64,000 nucleotides of DNA. Origin: Mansonella perstans (lineage: Eukaryota; Nematoda; Chromadorea; Rhabditida; Onchocercidae). The stretch is from positions 434,001 to 498,000 of the forward strand of contig JBAMDO010000048.1 of assembly GCA_037074765.1 (NCBI GenBank), in the 5' to 3' direction. Shown one piece after another: positions 13,513 through 25,900 of the stretch; the stretch's first letter is position 1; every line of letters begins with the position of its first letter. The translations under genes were made by a program, and so were the position numbers. The notes beneath the pieces were generated by a model, which saw only the letters and a program-made list of their open reading frames with translations, searched no databases and was not told the DNA's origin.

Positions 13513-14594
13513 GCTCCAATCCCGCCGATTTTTAAAATACGCAGTGGTTGTTAACATTGCACGCTTCCTCAAACATCAGAATGATAGATTTAAAATTTAA
13601 GTGGTAAAATTATGACATATATAACTCTAGAAATGATCCCTCATAATCTCAAATGATCATTCAGCGGGTGCACGGGATTGCCAATTTGGAGAATTGTTTC
13701 AACGTTATTGCTATGTCCAGGCTTTATGCAGCGCATCTTAAAAGCCTGGTAGGACGATTGTTCTCGTTTGTTTTTACTAACTTAGCATTATACTACTTCA
13801 ATTCCGTTAATTTGGCATTTTTGTTACTCCTAAGTTCCAAGTAACTGTTTATCTGTGACCGCTTACTATATCTTTGGATTTGTTTGAGTTATTGTGCATT
13901 TCATTATGTTGAAGTGGAGACGGATTTCTTTAGTTTCCTCAGGAACAGAATCTAGTTACCTGAGTAATTGGTTTTCATGCAAACTTTCTAAAAAATTGTG
14001 CTAGTTCAGAAACTAAAAGCAAAACTATTTATCTGGCCTAAATTTTGAAATCGACTGATTTAAGCAGAAATGAACCATATCCCAGGATTGGGAGTATTAT
14101 CCATACAGTTTGTATAAACCACTTCAAGTGTATTTGTTTGCGACAATAACCAGTGTTCTTTTTCCTTTTTCTTCCTTGTGAAAAAAATTCAAAATAAAAA
14201 CAGTTTCAGAAAAATTGCATATTTTCAGTTCAAGCAAAACAGCAATGAGATTGCTAAGTTAAATTTATTTTCATCTCAAATTTTGATTGATGAATTGAGT
14301 ACCAGAACTGGTTGTTAATTGAAGAGTTCCGTCCATTTTCTTCCTAACTAAAAAACCATCTAGCATACAATTATACAAAATAAGCAATGGAAATGTGCAA
14401 AGTGGCATCTGTATCTATATCAAAGAGCAAGAATGATTTGTTATCGATGTTAGAAACTAACCTGGGAAAATTGTGCAGTGATGTGGCAAAAACGAAAAAA
14501 TTATGTCTTTCAATCAACTTAAATGTTAAAGAGGAATAAGTAAGATGCAATTTATATAATTAGAAACAAGCGTCACTTCGAACAGATGAAAGAT
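12250..14594. other. Intergenic region between LITAF and ift-20
   Basis: AT-rich sequence with a (TA)n microsatellite at 13481-13513. A short GC-richer patch at 13653-13780 looks exon-like: an AG at 13669 is followed by an open frame to CTG/GTAGGA. I recognise nothing in it and no partner exon is visible. The minus-strand AATAAA read from 14269-14264 could be the ift-20 polyadenylation signal, about 325 bases after its stop. Confidence 0.4.
13481..13513. repeat. (TA)n microsatellite
   Basis: An almost uninterrupted TA run with one G interruption near its start. Confidence 0.9.
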
Positions 14595-15617
14595 TTATGG
14601 TGATAAAAATTTCTGTAAATATTTTTTCAGGACATATTCTTGCTTTCGAGTGCTTTCTAATTCAGTGCGCAATCTTTCCAGCTCCATTTCACGTTCTTGG
14701 ATCAGAATCTGCAAAAAGTTTCTTGTTTAATAGTTCTTTAACAAATATTGTTTGTAATGATCAGTGTCGAAAAACATAAAATTGAAAAGTGTGAGATATT
14801 CTTGTATCATGCAAGTATTTTCATGCTAAAATCGCATGCTTCATTTTCAAGCGAAATAGAATCTATTAAAATTATAAAAGTAATCCGATTCTAAAGAGAA
14901 ATTAAATATGTAAGAAAAAAACTATGTTCTTCATATATAACCCTTTTATAGAGAAAGTGTTGTCCAAGTTTTGATATATCATTCTCACCCTGAATAAAAG
15001 AAAAATTAAAAACCAATCAACAGACCTGCAACTGCTGATCATCGGCAGCGTGTTGTTTGTCTGCAGTTTTCAAAGCATTTCTGGATGACATTGCATGAAT
15101 TTTTTCCCCTTCCACTATTGTCGCAAACTAAAATTAAGTAAAACAAATTATATATCACTTCGTGCAACATCTCAGTATCGCAGTGTATTTATCAAGATCT
15201 TACTCCGTCAAATGCTTTGATGATTGCTTCCGTAGCATCATTATAAGTGTTCAATTTACGCACAATTTCTTTCGCTTCTTCAACTAGTTCGTTAGAAGCA
15301 TCCACAATATCTAAAATTCTGTTAGCATGTAATCCAGCTTTCATCAGTTATGTTTATGTGATGGCATGTTTGAGCTATCTCCATGTTAACGTATTAACAA
15401 TCAAAAATTCGGTTTTCTAAAATCCTCATTTAGAATTCTTGCTGCAAATTTCTCTTCGTAGCTATCAAATTCTTTTATAATTAAACGATACAATAAGATA
15501 AAATGGATTATCCATCACTGTATCTCTAATGAAAAAGCGCACACCTGGCTGCAGCAGACGTATTTTATTGCAAGCATCTACATATAAGCCGGCTTTCATC
15601 AGTGCTTCATCTGCCAT
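14595..15617 (-). CDS. ift-20: Intraflagellar transport protein 20 (IFT20)
   Basis: Four minus-strand exons give 131 aa, against 132 in human IFT20: 15617-15545, 15310-15204, 15127-15026 and 14708-14595. IFT20 is a coiled-coil subunit of the IFT-B complex, partly Golgi-associated, needed to move cargo into sensory cilia. The N-terminus M-A-D-E-A-L-M-K-A-G-L matches the family start (M-A-D-D-x-L-x-K-A-G-L). The rest is heptad-rich, with the conserved region around E-G-E-K-I-H-A-M-S-S-R-N and a final Q-E-R-E-M-E-L-E-R-L-R helix. Phases are consistent across all three introns. In nematodes, ciliated cells are sensory neurons, so expression there is expected. Oddly, the end of intron 1 contains an in-frame copy of part of exon 1, listed separately. 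The next gene upstream on this strand starts at 22957, and an unresolved Cys-rich frame lies between them. Confidence 0.93.
15311..15349 (-). repeat. Degenerate duplicate of ift-20 exon 1 in intron 1
   Basis: Read on the minus strand, this intron segment is 20/23 identical to part of exon 1 (15326-15348 versus 15581-15603). It encodes L-M-K-A-G-L-H where exon 1 encodes L-M-K-A-G-L-Y. It directly abuts exon 2, stays open into exon 2 in the correct frame, and contains an ATG at 15344. Use of that ATG would give a 118-aa variant starting M-K-A-G-L-H-A-N-R-I-L. Whether it is transcribed as a first exon is unknown. Confidence 0.7.
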
Positions 15618-16517
15618 TTACTCTTTGTACAAGAAATCAGAATACCACGCTTTACTAAAAAGTTGGAATAATTTAAGCTTTGGAATAATTAATTTGCTAC
15701 ATAATTCAGATAAGTTACAAGATAAACGCATATTATCAATTTTTCAATGTTAAAGATTAATCCGTGAGAACAAGTTGTCTCGTTACCTTGGAAACGACCT
15801 AATCGGTTGCATTTAGTTATAAGAAGTCGTAAGTCCTTATTTATACTGCTGATTAATGTACTGCATCTTTTTTACATTCTGAAAGCAAACTGCTTAAACA
15901 GACATGTTCACTTTATGCACTCATTATTCTTCTCTGGCGTCATTTTTTCGTCTTCTAAATTTTATTAAAAATTCAAATCAAATGGTTTTTTAATCCTACA
16001 TTAAATATGTTACAAATCTTCAGCGGAAGTCGTGGAAGTTTTGAAACTCACAAGAATGATTTTCAGATTATTTCAGTTCTCTATAATTATCTCACAGCAG
16101 TATCAGTTAACATCATTTTATTTTTTCATTTATCAGTTATATCTGATGAAATCGGTGATTGAATTTCAGTCACGGAAAATTAGGAAATGTGAAGTTTTTG
16201 AACTTTGGATTCCCTTACTTTTTTTCAATAGTTACAACAGCAACTCAAACTTTACGTAAGAGATGTATCTTTTATTCTCAAGTCCACATCTCATATGTTA
16301 CCTTCGTCTCCGTCTTACTTGAATCATTCAATAAAACAGAATCGATATTATGAAAAGAATGGCACTTTTCTGAACACAATTTAGAAACTTTCTTTTTTAA
16401 TTGCGTGTGAAATTTCTGGCTTAAAATTTTCTGTTTTGGCATATTAATTAAATATTATGTTTTGAATCAGTTCCATTTTTCCTGATAATGAATGTCTGAT
16501 TGACGTGCTCTCCAATG

Positions 16518-16725
16518 TTAATGCAAAACACATTTGCTAAAGCTCTGTGAAGAGTAAGAGAAATCACTTGCCTCAAAATCTCCAATTCCGTCACTTATGT
16601 CTCGCGATACACAAGATGGATGCCTGCAGAACTTGCAAAATTTCGAAATTACATGATCATCGCAATTAGTAACAACATAATTTGACAAAAATAACGAAAA
16701 CAATCTGATATAAAATATCTTTAAC
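16518..16725 (-). CDS. Possible Cys-rich exon of a small secreted protein
   Basis: A minus-strand open frame of about 70 codons begins with a hydrophobic run (R-L-F-S-L-F-L-S-N-Y-V-V). It continues with a Cys-rich part including C-K-F-C-R-H-P-S-C and ends K-C-V-L-H before a stop at 16518. It has no in-frame ATG in the favoured frame. A start exon, or an ATG in the adjoining frame at about 16729, would need a splice that I cannot place. I recognise no family. Flanking sequence from 15618 to 17352 is otherwise AT-rich and shows nothing else I can support. Confidence 0.25.
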
Positions 16726-17352
16726 CATTTTTAATAGGTGCACAAAGACGGAAAATGATATAGTTTTCAAAAATAACAGTGGAAATTTCAGAGAACAGAC
16801 TTAGCAGTTAGTTCGTCCAATTTTTTTGTAATACTTTAGCGCCCTGCGATAGCACTCCAAATGTTGAGGTTCTACTGTTTTGAAAAAAACAAGGCTGTTT
16901 TGAAGAAGTGACAAAAATTTTTTGCTAATATAAAGAATATGACATAAGAGTTTGGTAGTGATCTTTTACAACCACAGATTACGAATGAACATGCATATCT
17001 TAAATTTGTCTTGCAAAATTACGGAATATTATTAATAATTAGTGTTCGAAAGCTAACGTTACCATATAAAATTGAAATAGCACCACAGTAAAAAAGACAA
17101 TAAATGAAAAGGAAATGTTGAAGTAGGAATGAAGTATGATTAAATAGCACAGTGCTGAGGAAGAGATTTTGAAGTTCCGAATAGCTGTTCTTTTTGGTTG
17201 GCAGTAACTATTTGAAAGTGTCGGAAGAAATTATAGATAGAAATTGGAAATCAGCACTTTCTTAGGAAAAATGATCATTATAGATGGATGAAATAAAATA
17301 AATAAAATCATTATATTATATCAATAGAAGCAAATCTGATGAACTTGGTAAA

Positions 17353-20300
17353 TTACATAAGATTTTTTAACTCAGCATAGCGAACAGCTTCGGCCACAGC
17401 ACAACAGATACGATAAGTGGAATCAGTTGAAGAGAAGCATTCACTTCCTTCCGGACACCGAAATGGTTGCCAAATTTCCGTTTCACTACCACAAGCGATC
17501 ACTAAGTTGTGTCGATCACGAATTGCTACCTCTTTTGTGCAGAAGGTTAGTACTGCAAATGTTAGTGTTATGTTATGACTACAAATCTTTAATGATTATA
17601 TCGGAAACTTCCAACAGATAGAATTATGGCATCGAGATTATCTGTTTTTACTGTAGTATTCAGCAAGAAATAAAAATTTATTAATTTAGCTTATTCGTCG
17701 CCCTTGTTCCCTTCCTCTTCATATTAATCAGTTAAAAAAACTCAAATCTTTTCAAATAAACCTTTTTCTGTCTGAGTTGGCCGTTTCGGCGGTGGTGTGC
17801 GGTAGAATTTTGCTACATCGTAGACGTTTTCTATTTTCTCGTCTTCGTTTTTTATTTTTTCCAGATCAGTTTGGCCGAACCTCTGCAATGAGCAAAAGTT
17901 GAGGAAATAACAGCTGTATGGTTGTAGTCGTTATTAAAAAAGATGCAATACTTGAAAATAAAAAAAAATATCTGCAATGAACTAAAAGCTCTACACTTTA
18001 AGATTTACAGAAATCCGATCCAAATTAAATAGTTTTTTAAACGGAACGAAATTAAAATGTGAGAGAATATTTGACCGTGGTAGGAAATTTCAAGTCATCT
18101 TGTTCACTTGATATTGTCGAGTATAGCTTCATCGCAGATGGAGTAAACACATCCACTGGGACTAAATTAATCTCATCATTATTCATTGGTAGTAATTCCT
18201 TGCTGGCATCTGAAATCTATAAACTAAACTTCAGAAACACAATTGCAAGATTAATGCTTCATTCCAGCATAGTATTTTTACGGGAAGAAAACGATATCGA
18301 AAGTCCAAGATAAAGAACGTAAGTTACACCAGTGATTTTAATCTACAAAATGACGGTTCTACGAACAAAATATCTTCTATGCAGAATCTTTTGTTGCATA
18401 TCATTCCCAACAAGGTATCTCTGGACGTAGAATTAATATGTTCATAATAAACAACTCTCACAAAACTAGTTCCAAACCAGAAACTGGTTTTGAACTGGTC
18501 TTGATTCTTTATGGAATGAATACTTACTGTTCTATGCAGCCAGACCATTTATCTACTTGAAATATTTTTTTAGAATTGTTAAATCAATTATGTCTTCGCA
18601 TGCATTCAACCAAATCCTAAGACGCACATCACTAGTGTTCCTTTGAGAAAAGTTCAGCTCAGAAGAAAACACCCATGATAAAATTAAATATCAAAGATCA
18701 ACGTCTCCTCCTCAGATGAAAGCGAAAAATTACGCTTCGTCATCTTAATGCTATACATCAAAAAATTACATACTGCAAAAAAAATATATGTTTAAAACGG
18801 TCTTAAAATTATCATTATTTCTGGGCAATCTTGAAACTGCTCCTCACCGTTTTTCTGTTCTTGATCGCTTTCCTGACCACGCTGCTGAATTTTCTTCGTC
18901 CTCTTCGCACTTTCAAAAACATCATTCTGTTTACTTGCATCGTGTATGAATGCTGCTAAAGTAATCACTAGTAATAAAAAGAGTTTTTAGTTCCAACATA
19001 TATTGCTCAGATACTTTCATGCTTACCTGCAGAAAATTCTTACCTGGAATTACAATGATTAGAAGTTGGTCTCATACCTGATGGAGCGTCCAATGGTTCT
19101 TGATTTTCTGGTACATATGTGCGACTACCATCACCAGATTTTCTCACTGGGAAGCCATATTCTGTGTAGTCCAAACCAGCATCTTCTGTAACGTCTTTTT
19201 TATCATTTTATCAATTGATGGCATCTATATTCGAATTAAATGTTGGAGACTGTGCACTTTTTGCAGAATTAGAATACATTTTTGTTACGTAGGTTATAGC
19301 ATGTAAGATTGCAAACAAAAGATTTTAAATAGTCAAAAGTTATAAGTTTAAATGAGACGAATTTATGAAATATAATAAGTAACCGATATTTTCATCACCA
19401 AATGATGCGAAGTTAAATTCATGCTCCATTTTGTTCGTCTGTTTGTTTGGAAAGCCTGTGAGTTCGTTGAATGCGACTTCAATTTGTTTCCGAACTTAAC
19501 AGATTACGCAAGTAGAATATATACAGATTGTTTTTCCCCGAAAATTTTCTCTAAATTCTTTGATAATTCTCACCAAAATTATTCTACAAACTGCTGTAAT
19601 TAAAAAGGTGTGAAGCGTAAATAAAAAATCAAGACAGTAAAAACTAACGTGATTTAATCGGAGCACGACGAATTTCGTTCGAAATTTTGTATGAAAAACC
19701 ACCGCTTTCCGCCGACGTTGTTATATCGAGAGGATCAGCTGAGGTTTGAAAAAGCGCATATTCTGATTCAGAAGCCTGAACAACTTACAATTGTGTCTCA
19801 TCACAAAGAAATCAAAAAAAACTCAATTGCAAAATCATCTTAAGATTTTTAAATATATTTGGAACTCCATAACTTCTCTTATAATTATTTAACCTCATTA
19901 TCAAGTGAAGGATTGTCTCTGTTTTCGAATGGAGAATACTTGGTTTCTTCATCGATGTGTATCCCACTAGAAGAATCATGGCGCAGTTGATCACTGAATA
20001 AAGGGCTTTCTGTTATGTGCTCAAGATCTACGACACGGATTGATGGTGTTGTTTGGGGCGTAATGTCAGGACTTAACGTCTGCTGCATCCGTTGCTTTGT
20101 GCTTATTTTCATTGTAGGCTGCTTGAATTGGAAAACATTGTTACAGATTTGAAGTTCTTCTTGTAAGAAGAAAATCAAAAATTTTTAATTTAAAACATAG
20201 TTTAAAATCTAAAATCTCAGTCAAAATTTCACGGAATAAACATACCCAAATCCTAAATTTAAAATGCGTAAATGGTTAAGATGTGAAGGATCTTCAAGGA

Positions 20301-22957
20301 TGATCAGAAGAGTGGATATTGAAAAAAACATAGTGATCAAATTATGAAATTGTGGCTCAGAATTTAGAAGTGCTTTTTTTGAAAATTATAGTTTATAGGT
20401 AGTGAGAAAACCAAACTCACCTTATTTCTTTCTGTAGTTTTAGTATGTTCTGCTTTAGAGCTCAAAGGCTTTAAAAGAATTAATGATGCAGAAGTTGTGG
20501 TTTGCGGTGAAGGTGTAAAGTAAGACATTGTCGCAGTTGTTCGATTGCGATCATTTGAAACGACTTCTTTTTTTAGCATCGTAAAATGATTCTGGAACGG
20601 CTGATATGATATCACAGAATCATGTCCTATTTCTGTATGCATAATTATTTTAGTTATTTCAAATACATTTCGTGTTCCCAAAATTTCCATTAAAACTTGT
20701 CTTCAAAGAATTTTGAAACTTCATTTATAAAACACAACAACCTGCGCAAAGTTTATTGGAACGGAAGAAATAGTGGGTATTGCAGAGTTTTGCTTGTTTA
20801 TTTCATCTGTCAACCTGAAATCCTAATTAGATCCGTGAAACAAAAATTAATTTTAATTTAATTTGTCTGTTCAAAGGTTTAATTTCGGTACCTTTATACA
20901 AATGAAAAAATGAAACGAGAAGTTGTTGCTGTTCCAATAGTACGTAGTGAGATTTACCGTAGAAATATTATCATAAGTCGTAACAGGCAGTCTAATGGGT
21001 CATTACTGAAATCATATTCAAAACTCACCATTCAGTACTTCGATCCTTCTCGTCGGTAACTGTTTCCATAAACGTTGAAAATTTCTCTCCAGAGGTTAGC
21101 TGAACTTCCAATGATGACTGCATGTCTGTCAGAAACCATGAAAAAATTTATTTCAAGTTACAGAAAGTAATTTAAAGCTGGAAACCAGAAATAGTGCTCG
21201 AGAAATTTCTTATCTTGATTATTCATGTGATGCTTAAGCATTATTGTTGGGCTATGCAGAATGTTGTAGAATGCTGCTTCAGCTAATCATTTCGCAAGTT
21301 GATTTGCAACTTTTTGTTTTTCGATGATTAAGATTAACACAGAAGTGATACAATAACTCGCGTATTCAAAATGCACGCAAGTTCTATGGCTGCTGCATAT
21401 TGGTGAAGTAGGGGCATAAAAAAATCTTAGATTTTTCAAAAATCAACCAAAAAGAAAACCCTACTCTGAGTGAATATCCTTGATCCATAAATTCTGCTAC
21501 ATTGTACCTCTGACCAATTATGAATTCCAGATAAAAAATTGTTAATTATTACTCTGAGAATGATTGTTCGTCGCTGGTGAAAGGGTGCTCATATTCCATA
21601 TGTTCTGGACTTTTTTGAAGTTGTGTAATGAACTCGGTTTGACAACATCTCTGGTTGGAGACGATAATGTTGTAGCTTGCGATGTAAAACGTTCTAAATG
21701 TTATACTCTCATATCCAACAGTTTTATATACAGTTTAGCACTACAAGTTATCTAAACCTTCCGAAAATATCCAGTTTTCATGAACGAATTACAAACAAAC
21801 CGTTCTTTGTGCGTGCCTCATTTCTGATCACTGTTGAAATCACCATGTCATTTTCTGCTTCTGAAGAGTGGTGTTCTGGGTTTTTTGGAGTTTCGGTGGT
21901 GATAGCAGTTGTCACAGGTAAGTCGTCGTATATTAGACCTTAAATATAAATATGTAAAAACTACAATAAGACTTGAAGAAGCTACACTACCATTTTTTAA
22001 GCTTAAGCTTTAGAAAACGTTTCTGATATAGCATTCAAAGCCATCAAAGCTGTCTTTTTTTAAATAAATTAGAAACAGACCGATAGGTCTTGGCGTAAGA
22101 TCGCAGAATCGCACTCTGTAATTGTGCCCTTCGACAGCAATCGAATTTATGAGCTGTTTGCGATGATATATTTCCGTCCGGGGATCAGATCCAATTGGTT
22201 TAATGAACTCTTTCTCTTGACAATTTGCTTCATCTCGTGTTCGTAAACGACAACACAGCACCTGTATCCTATACTACGAAATTATAATACATCAAAAGTA
22301 CCATTTTGGCTAGAAATGAGTTGTTACCTTTTCCAACAACTCTAGCTTTACCTGGTATCTGACAGCCGGGTAATACCGGATATGTATTCTCGCGGTCGAC
22401 ATGTATACAGTGATTCTGTATCCACAACAGGATCGAACAAATGGCTGTAGTAACAGTCTTCTCGTTCCAATTCTATTAGACTTGTGGGAATACCATACCA
22501 TGGATATAGCTGTAATTAACTTAACTAATCAGCTTTTTACTTGCTAATATATTACCTTATATTTCTGATCTTCGAAGTGCAACCAAAAGTTTTCAAAACG
22601 TAAGAGAAAATTTCAACAGCTATTAGTTATTATTTGAAACAAACCTCGTCGACTCGCTCGCAAACAATTGCGAAAACGATATCCTGCCGGATAAAACCTT
22701 GTGAGCCAACCATACGCACGCTGATTCTTATGGCACCTGACTTATTTTTGTTTTATTACAATAGAAATATTTATATTTACCGATTGGTAAACATGCTAAA
22801 TAGATTTCTCTCCGAGATTATTGATTCTACAAGTACCTGAGGACTTGGCGCATTCGACACGAAAATTGTCGAAAGGCGCAGAAATGAGCGGACTTTGCAG
22901 TGTGCGTACAGCAGATACAAATACCAGGAATAAGACAGCAGGTTTAATTATCATCAT
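17353..22957 (-). CDS. Secreted protein: dermatopontin-like region, long linker, C-terminal Cys-rich domain
   Basis: Seventeen phase-consistent exons give 761 aa: 22957-22837, 22736-22645, 22509-22352, 22268-22081, 21938-21801, 21693-21553, 21125-21029, 20814-20742, 20600-20421, 20121-19894, 19775-19649, 19455-19384, 19185-19078, 18955-18848, 18209-18076, 17882-17762 and 17552-17353. Residues 1-20 form a signal peptide (K-P-A-V-L-F-L-V-F-V-S-A). Residues 30-186 resemble dermatopontin, an extracellular-matrix protein. Three blocks of the type 'C...I/V.S/R....DR...V.C' are visible, including T-C-R-P-R-E-Y-I-S-G-I followed by Q-V-L-C-C-R-L and ending Y-R-V-R-F-C-D. Residues about 190-695 are Ser/Thr/Asp/Glu-rich, nearly Cys-free and probably disordered. 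Residues 696-761 have six Cys, including F-R-C-P-E-G-S-E-C-F and I-C-C-A-V, like lustrin/EB-type modules. The ATG lies 14 bases after TTTTTCTCTTCAG, a likely trans-splice site. Exons 7-10 and 15 have the least certain boundaries. A matrix or cuticle role is inference. Confidence 0.75.
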
Positions 22958-25900
22958 TTCTGCTAGACCTGAAGAGAAAAATAAATTTTTAGCGATGGTT
23001 GTTGGAATGAGTGGACCTCTCTGTTAAATATCCATTTTTGAAATTTTGAAAGATAGCCGTCACGAATCTTCCTTCTTTATGCATCCATTATTGGAATAAG
23101 GAAAACGTCCAATATATAAAGTTCACACTGTTACATCTTTATATTTTAGATGCATTAATATCGTTGAAACATTCAAAGCTCAATAATAGTTACTGAAGAT
23201 AACTTCTGCCGGAGTGAAAATAGATTTGCATAAATTTTGGAAATAAATATACCTCACTACTACCACTTAGAACTATGAAACTAGAATCCAAAAAAATAGC
23301 AGCAAAAAGAGATGTCCAATCGGTCGGTACAATCTGATTGTGGAAGAGCATTTGGTATGATTGTATATTCATCTTTTAAAAGGATTTACGGTGATACTTT
23401 TGAAGTCATTCCCTCCATTTCACAATTTGATTATATTTCCAGTGTTATGGAGAATCTAATCACAAATGAAAAAGCACTATCATCTCGATTTGCTTACAGC
23501 TTTCTGGTATTTATCGCGTCATGCTTTAGTATTACCTAGCTATCCATCTCTGAGGAAATGTTAAGGTCGAAGATACATAAGTCAGCACAACGACCTATCA
23601 TGCAGTTCTGGGATGCTCTTCGAAATACCGGGGTAATGTGAAGAAAGAATAGAATGAACTATTTTGGTATTCCGCAGCACTCCTAATAAAATTAACCTTA
23701 ACCTGCAACTGACCCGCACGTCGTCCCACATACCCAAATTTTTGTTACACCTAAATTGATTTCAAATCACTTTTTTGCTGACAATGATTTAGTGCCCCTT
23801 ATATTTGAGTTTGGAGAAAATTGTCTTGAGCGATTTTGCGGCTTTTTTGTTTACATATGTTTTGAGCACATATCGAACATTTAGGGACTGTGAAATTGGA
23901 TCAGCTGCTCAGTCTTTAATCGTTACGGAAACAATTCTGAAAGGGTGATTTTACGGAAACAGAATTCAGAAAGGGGTTTCTTTGTGGTCTTTTAGTTCTA
24001 AGCCTTTGTTTTCTATGCATGAAGCTAAAATTTAGTTGAAATTCATTGAATACGATGATGCTCAAACTATTTGCAAGATATTAAGGGAAAAAACTTCAAA
24101 AAAGGAAGAAGAACCGGACAGTAGATAAACAAGAAATTGCTGTTGATTTTCATTTTTGCCATAGATGCAAAAATTTCATAGTATTTTGAACACATCAACA
24201 ATTACAATAACATCCAGCTACTGTTTGAGTGAAAAAGAATTTGGTTAATGAAGCTTTAACTATATAATTTGGTTGACATTCCTTATGAGTTTTTTTTCTC
24301 TCCCTCACTTTTTTACTCATAGATTAAGAAAACTCTCATAAATCATCTAAAATTAAAAAATTTTGCAGTCAGATTAGAAAGTTCGAAAATGTGCAATGTT
24401 TTATGTACGAAATGCTCAGCAATGTCCACTGATCTTCTCAATAACAATGTAGTTTGGTATGGATCTTTTTATCAGCAATAATTTTCTATTTAAAGCAGTT
24501 GAAAAATTGCATAAAAAGAAAACACTTACACTCTGCTTTCACAATTTTTATTCTTAATATAAATCTCACAGCTGCAAATAATAAACCATACATCCCGTTA
24601 AAAAGCTTTATAGTAAGAACCAAATTTTTTTCTAGAAAAATATTGGAAAACTTCCTGACCAACTAGCGATAGGTATATTGGTATAGCGATGGTACGTACG
24701 CTGGCATATTAAATTGTGTCGTTCAGTTCACAACAACCAGCCAGATACTCCACAACATATTTCTCTTTTCACTATTATAGTATTCATAAAACAGTATATA
24801 TTAAAATCTATATATATATATAAAATAAAATTAAGAAAAAACGCATCATCTATTATGAAAAAGTTCGGAAATGTTTTAGAAAGAACACAGTTCAGTGGAA
24901 AAACAATAGTTGGTAGTAGAACTTCTTGAAAAACAATTTCAAAGGACTCGTACGTGAGTAAATGAATTAAAATTTTATCAAAAACAGTGAAAAACAGGTT
25001 ATCGCTCTCGAAGGAAACGTCGACATATATTATATATTAATAGATATGTGCAAGAAATGTGTGGCATATCAACGGCCACCGGATAATCAGGTCGAACTCC
25101 CTATTCGTGGACTGTATGAACTGTCACTGAATAGAACTGTTATGCCGCATTGCTCCTACATTATTAAAATCTCTTTGAGTGGAATTTATTGCCAACTTTG
25201 TCTATTCACCATTTAAGGGGAACTATCTTGGAGATCGAACGATTAAAATCTTCTTTGGAATAATCCCAAATAATCTTAAACAGAGGCTATATCGATGATT
25301 GGAGGAAATTTCCGTCGAGAGTGCTCAATAATATTCAATTGAGTCTTTTCGAAAGAGAATTTTCACCCAATTTTGGGAACTTTTGAAGAGGATAAAACTA
25401 ACATCAAAAGTGGAAAATTGTGCGAATTCAAAGTGTAATATTCAAAGTGCATTTTTGTAAGCATTTATTTTTAAAACAAGCGTTATATGTGAGATTATAT
25501 CTCACACAAAAAGCAGCATATGGAATAAAAATTGTAAATGAAAATTTGCGCCTTTAAAGCTAATGGTGAATCGTAAAAATAAAGGCCAAATAGTGATTGT
25601 GCAATGAAGTAAAATGAATTTCTACGAATTGGCTGCAGAATCAGAATATTTTATGAGCATGAATTTTTCAAAAGATATAAGGATATTGAGTAATTTGCAG
25701 CATTTGTGGTAGGATACCTGGTGTCATATTCAAACATGGTTTAATGCATTTGTTACATTTCCATTGTTTTGAAGAGTGTAAAACAATTTTAGGCTCTTCC
25801 GATTCTAAACAGTTGTTTCTTTCTTGATCAGTTATTGCAATAGACCAACAAATAAATGTTGTATTTTACAAATCAACTTGAATTATTTCTTAAAATTAGT

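Noticed and set aside
13653..13844. 63-codon frame with an acceptor and a GTAGGA donor in the spacer after LITAF
   Set aside because: No partner exon, no family resemblance and weak signals, so not called as a gene.
19031..19047. 17-base micro-exon flanked by AG and GT (minus strand) in the dermatopontin-like gene
   Set aside because: Including it breaks the phase to the next exon; leaving it out keeps all 17 exons in frame.
22310..22501. Alternative open frame (starting M-V-W-Y-S-H) over exon 3 of the dermatopontin-like gene
   Set aside because: It cannot be joined in phase with the signal-peptide exon. The chosen frame gives T-C-R-P-R-E-Y-I-S-G-I followed by Q-V-L-C-C-R-L, which fits the dermatopontin pattern.
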